The notes below the pieces were generated by a model that worked only from the letters and a program-made list of their open reading frames with translations, had not been told where the DNA came from and searched no databases. Shown piece after piece: positions 63,193-64,000 of a DNA stretch of 64,000 nucleotides. Each line of letters starts with the position of its first letter. Positions within the stretch are counted from its first letter, which is position 1. The stretch is from NCBI RefSeq assembly GCF_900107275.1, contig NZ_FNPI01000003.1, positions 124,001-188,000 of the forward strand. Reading direction: 5' to 3'. Source of the DNA: Evansella caseinilytica. Its GTDB lineage: Bacteria > Bacillota > Bacilli > Bacillales > Salisediminibacteriaceae. The translations under genes were made by a program, and so were the position numbers.

Positions 63193-63287
63193 ACCACATC
63201 CCTACGCAAGTACAAACTTACAGGTTCATAGGGTCGAAGCGGAACAGCTTCCTCTCAGTCCCTCACAGGACTCCCCTTGTGGTTCAT
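63193..63287 (-). promoter_or_regulatory. TPP (THI-box) riboswitch
   Basis: On the minus strand the aptamer shows the THI elements in order: GGGGAGTCC, GGACTGAGAGG, GACCCTATGAACCTG, and GCGTAGGGATGTGG. With the terminator at 63138-63168 it should stop transcription of thiT-thiN when TPP is abundant. Confidence 0.95.
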
Positions 63288-63302
63288 ATTCTCCTGTCTC
63301 TT

Positions 63303-63331
63303 ATTCTACACCGTTCCCCGGATAGAAGCAA
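63303..63331 (-). promoter_or_regulatory. Sigma-A promoter of the TPP riboswitch/thiT-thiN
   Basis: Minus strand: -35 TTGCTT (63326-63331), 17-base spacer, -10 TAGAAT (63303-63308). The -10 overlaps the rpe stop codon: the TAG is both stop and start of the hexamer. Transcription would begin about 10 bases before the aptamer. Confidence 0.65.
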
Positions 63332-63956
63332 TAGCATTGCCTCGGTCAGGTGAATTGTAGATGGCCGAACCTGCGACAAGTACGTTGGCTCCTGCCTCAA
63401 TGCATTGCTTGGCCGTCACTGGATTGACACCGCCGTCCACTTCCACATCGATCTCTCTTCCCGTTTCGGATACGAGTTCGCGAACGCGGGTAATCTTCGG
63501 CAAAACCGCCGGGATGAAGGCTTGTCCGCCGAAACCTGGATTTACGGTCATCAGTAGCACCAAGTCCACATCGTGAATGATATGCTGAATGGCTGACACC
63601 GGTGTGGCAGGATTCAGAACAACACCGGCCTTTACTCCATTTTCCTTGATCAGGTGGATGGACCGATGGAGATGCGTGCATGCTTCGGCATGGACGCTGA
63701 TGATATTCGCTCCGGCCTTTGCGAAATCCGGAATGAACTGATCCGGATTTTCTATCATTAAATGAACGTCCAGCGGCAGTTCGGTAACCGGACGGATCGC
63801 CTCGACGATGAGAGGTCCGATCGTCATGTTCGGAACAAAATGACCGTCCATGACATCGACATGGATATAGTCCGCCCCTCCTTTTTCCACATCAATAATT
63901 TCTTTTCCCAGCTGAGCGAAATCAGCAGACAGTATGGATGGAGCTATTTTGATCAT
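63306..63956 (-). CDS. rpe: Ribulose-phosphate 3-epimerase
   Basis: 216 residues. TIM-barrel enzyme of the pentose phosphate pathway. '[14 protein letters not shown]', '[16 protein letters not shown]', '[10 protein letters not shown]', '[14 protein letters not shown]' and 'DVEVDGGVN' carry the metal-binding His and catalytic Asp residues. GGAGG ribosome site; only 2 bases from the rsgA stop, so the two are co-transcribed. Confidence 0.98.
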   Translation of the reverse strand: MIKIAPSILSADFAQLGKEIIDVEKGGADYIHVDVMDGHFVPNMTIGPLIVEAIRPVTELPLDVHLMIENPDQFIPDFAKAGANIISVHAEACTHLHRSIHLIKENGVKAGVVLNPATPVSAIQHIIHDVDLVLLMTVNPGFGGQAFIPAVLPKITRVRELVSETGREIDVEVDGGVNPVTAKQCIEAGANVLVAGSAIYNSPDRGNAIASIRGTV

Positions 63957-63958
63957 GC

Positions 63959-64000
63959 TTAGTACCTCCGCTTTTGTGATTTTATCTCCTCTAAAAACTG
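63959..64000 (-). CDS. rsgA: 3' end of a gene, probably rsgA (cpgA)
   Basis: The last 13 codons and stop of a gene that enters from the right: [13 protein letters not shown]. The ending FL.EI..RK.RY type and the position before rpe match RsgA (CpgA), the small-subunit ribosome GTPase. Only the tip is present, so identity rests on gene order and this short tail. Confidence 0.7.
   Translation of the reverse strand, partial: QFLEEIKSQKRRY

Overview
This is chromosomal core DNA from a motile, endospore-forming member of the Bacillaceae. The gene order is that of the Bacillus subtilis rpe-thiN-spoVM ... smc-ftsY-ffh ... sucCD-dprA-topA ... codY-fla/che segment. The proteins (CodY, FapR, SpoVM, CheY of the B. 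subtilis type, FliY instead of FliN, YlqD, YlxM, RbgA) are Firmicute-specific. Species cannot be named from the sequence. Almost everything is on the minus strand, so the biological order runs from the right end to the left. The only plus-strand genes are rpmB and a small DUF1128 gene. No tRNA, rRNA, phage, insertion sequence with a transposase, or CRISPR array was seen.

Layout, right to left. 64000-61400: 3' tip of rsgA, rpe, a TPP riboswitch with its own promoter and terminator ahead of thiT-thiN, then the 26-codon spoVM gene. 61130-53890: rpmB (plus strand), the Asp23-like gene yloU, fakA and a DegV/FakB gene (fatty acid kinase), sdaAB-sdaAA (serine dehydratase) and recG. 53808-49337: the FapR-controlled lipid operon fapR-plsX-fabD-fabG, then acpP and rnc. 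49130-41657: a YndM-like membrane protein and the DUF1128 gene lie between rnc and smc, followed by smc-ftsY-ylxM-ffh. 41354-37392: rpsP-khpA-ylqD-rimM-trmD, rplS with its own promoter, and a type I signal peptidase. 37375-33281: rbgA, rnhB, a FliK-like/FlhB-like pair (ylqG-ylqH) and two small unrecognised genes. 32510-21843: sucCD, dprA, topA, trmFO and xerC-hslV-hslU-codY.

20612-1: the fla/che operon from flgB to the start of flhF. It carries the basal body (flgB, flgC, fliE, fliF), switch (fliG, fliM, fliY, cheY), export gate and ATPase (fliH, fliI, fliJ, fliO, fliP, fliQ, fliR, flhB, flhA), hook (fliK, flgD, flgE) and stator-related genes (fliL, swrD, ylxF).

The intergenic spaces are the unusual part. 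Several hold short non-coding repeat elements ending in variants of TGTTCAAAAAG / CTTTTTGAACA, in at least three families and in both orientations, resembling MITE or REP elements. A separate array of about 130-bp tandem repeats (4.4 copies, ending in an 18-bp perfect hairpin) fills the codY-flgB gap. These insertions interrupt blocks that are normally tight (fliE-fliF, khpA-ylqD, rpsP-khpA, ffh-rpsP, rnhB-rbgA). Regulatory sites readable from the sequence include eleven sigma-A type promoters, a FapR operator, a TPP riboswitch and several intrinsic terminators. Coordinates of starts were adjusted by Shine-Dalgarno (SD) position and family length. Comparisons with B. subtilis are from memory; no search was run.
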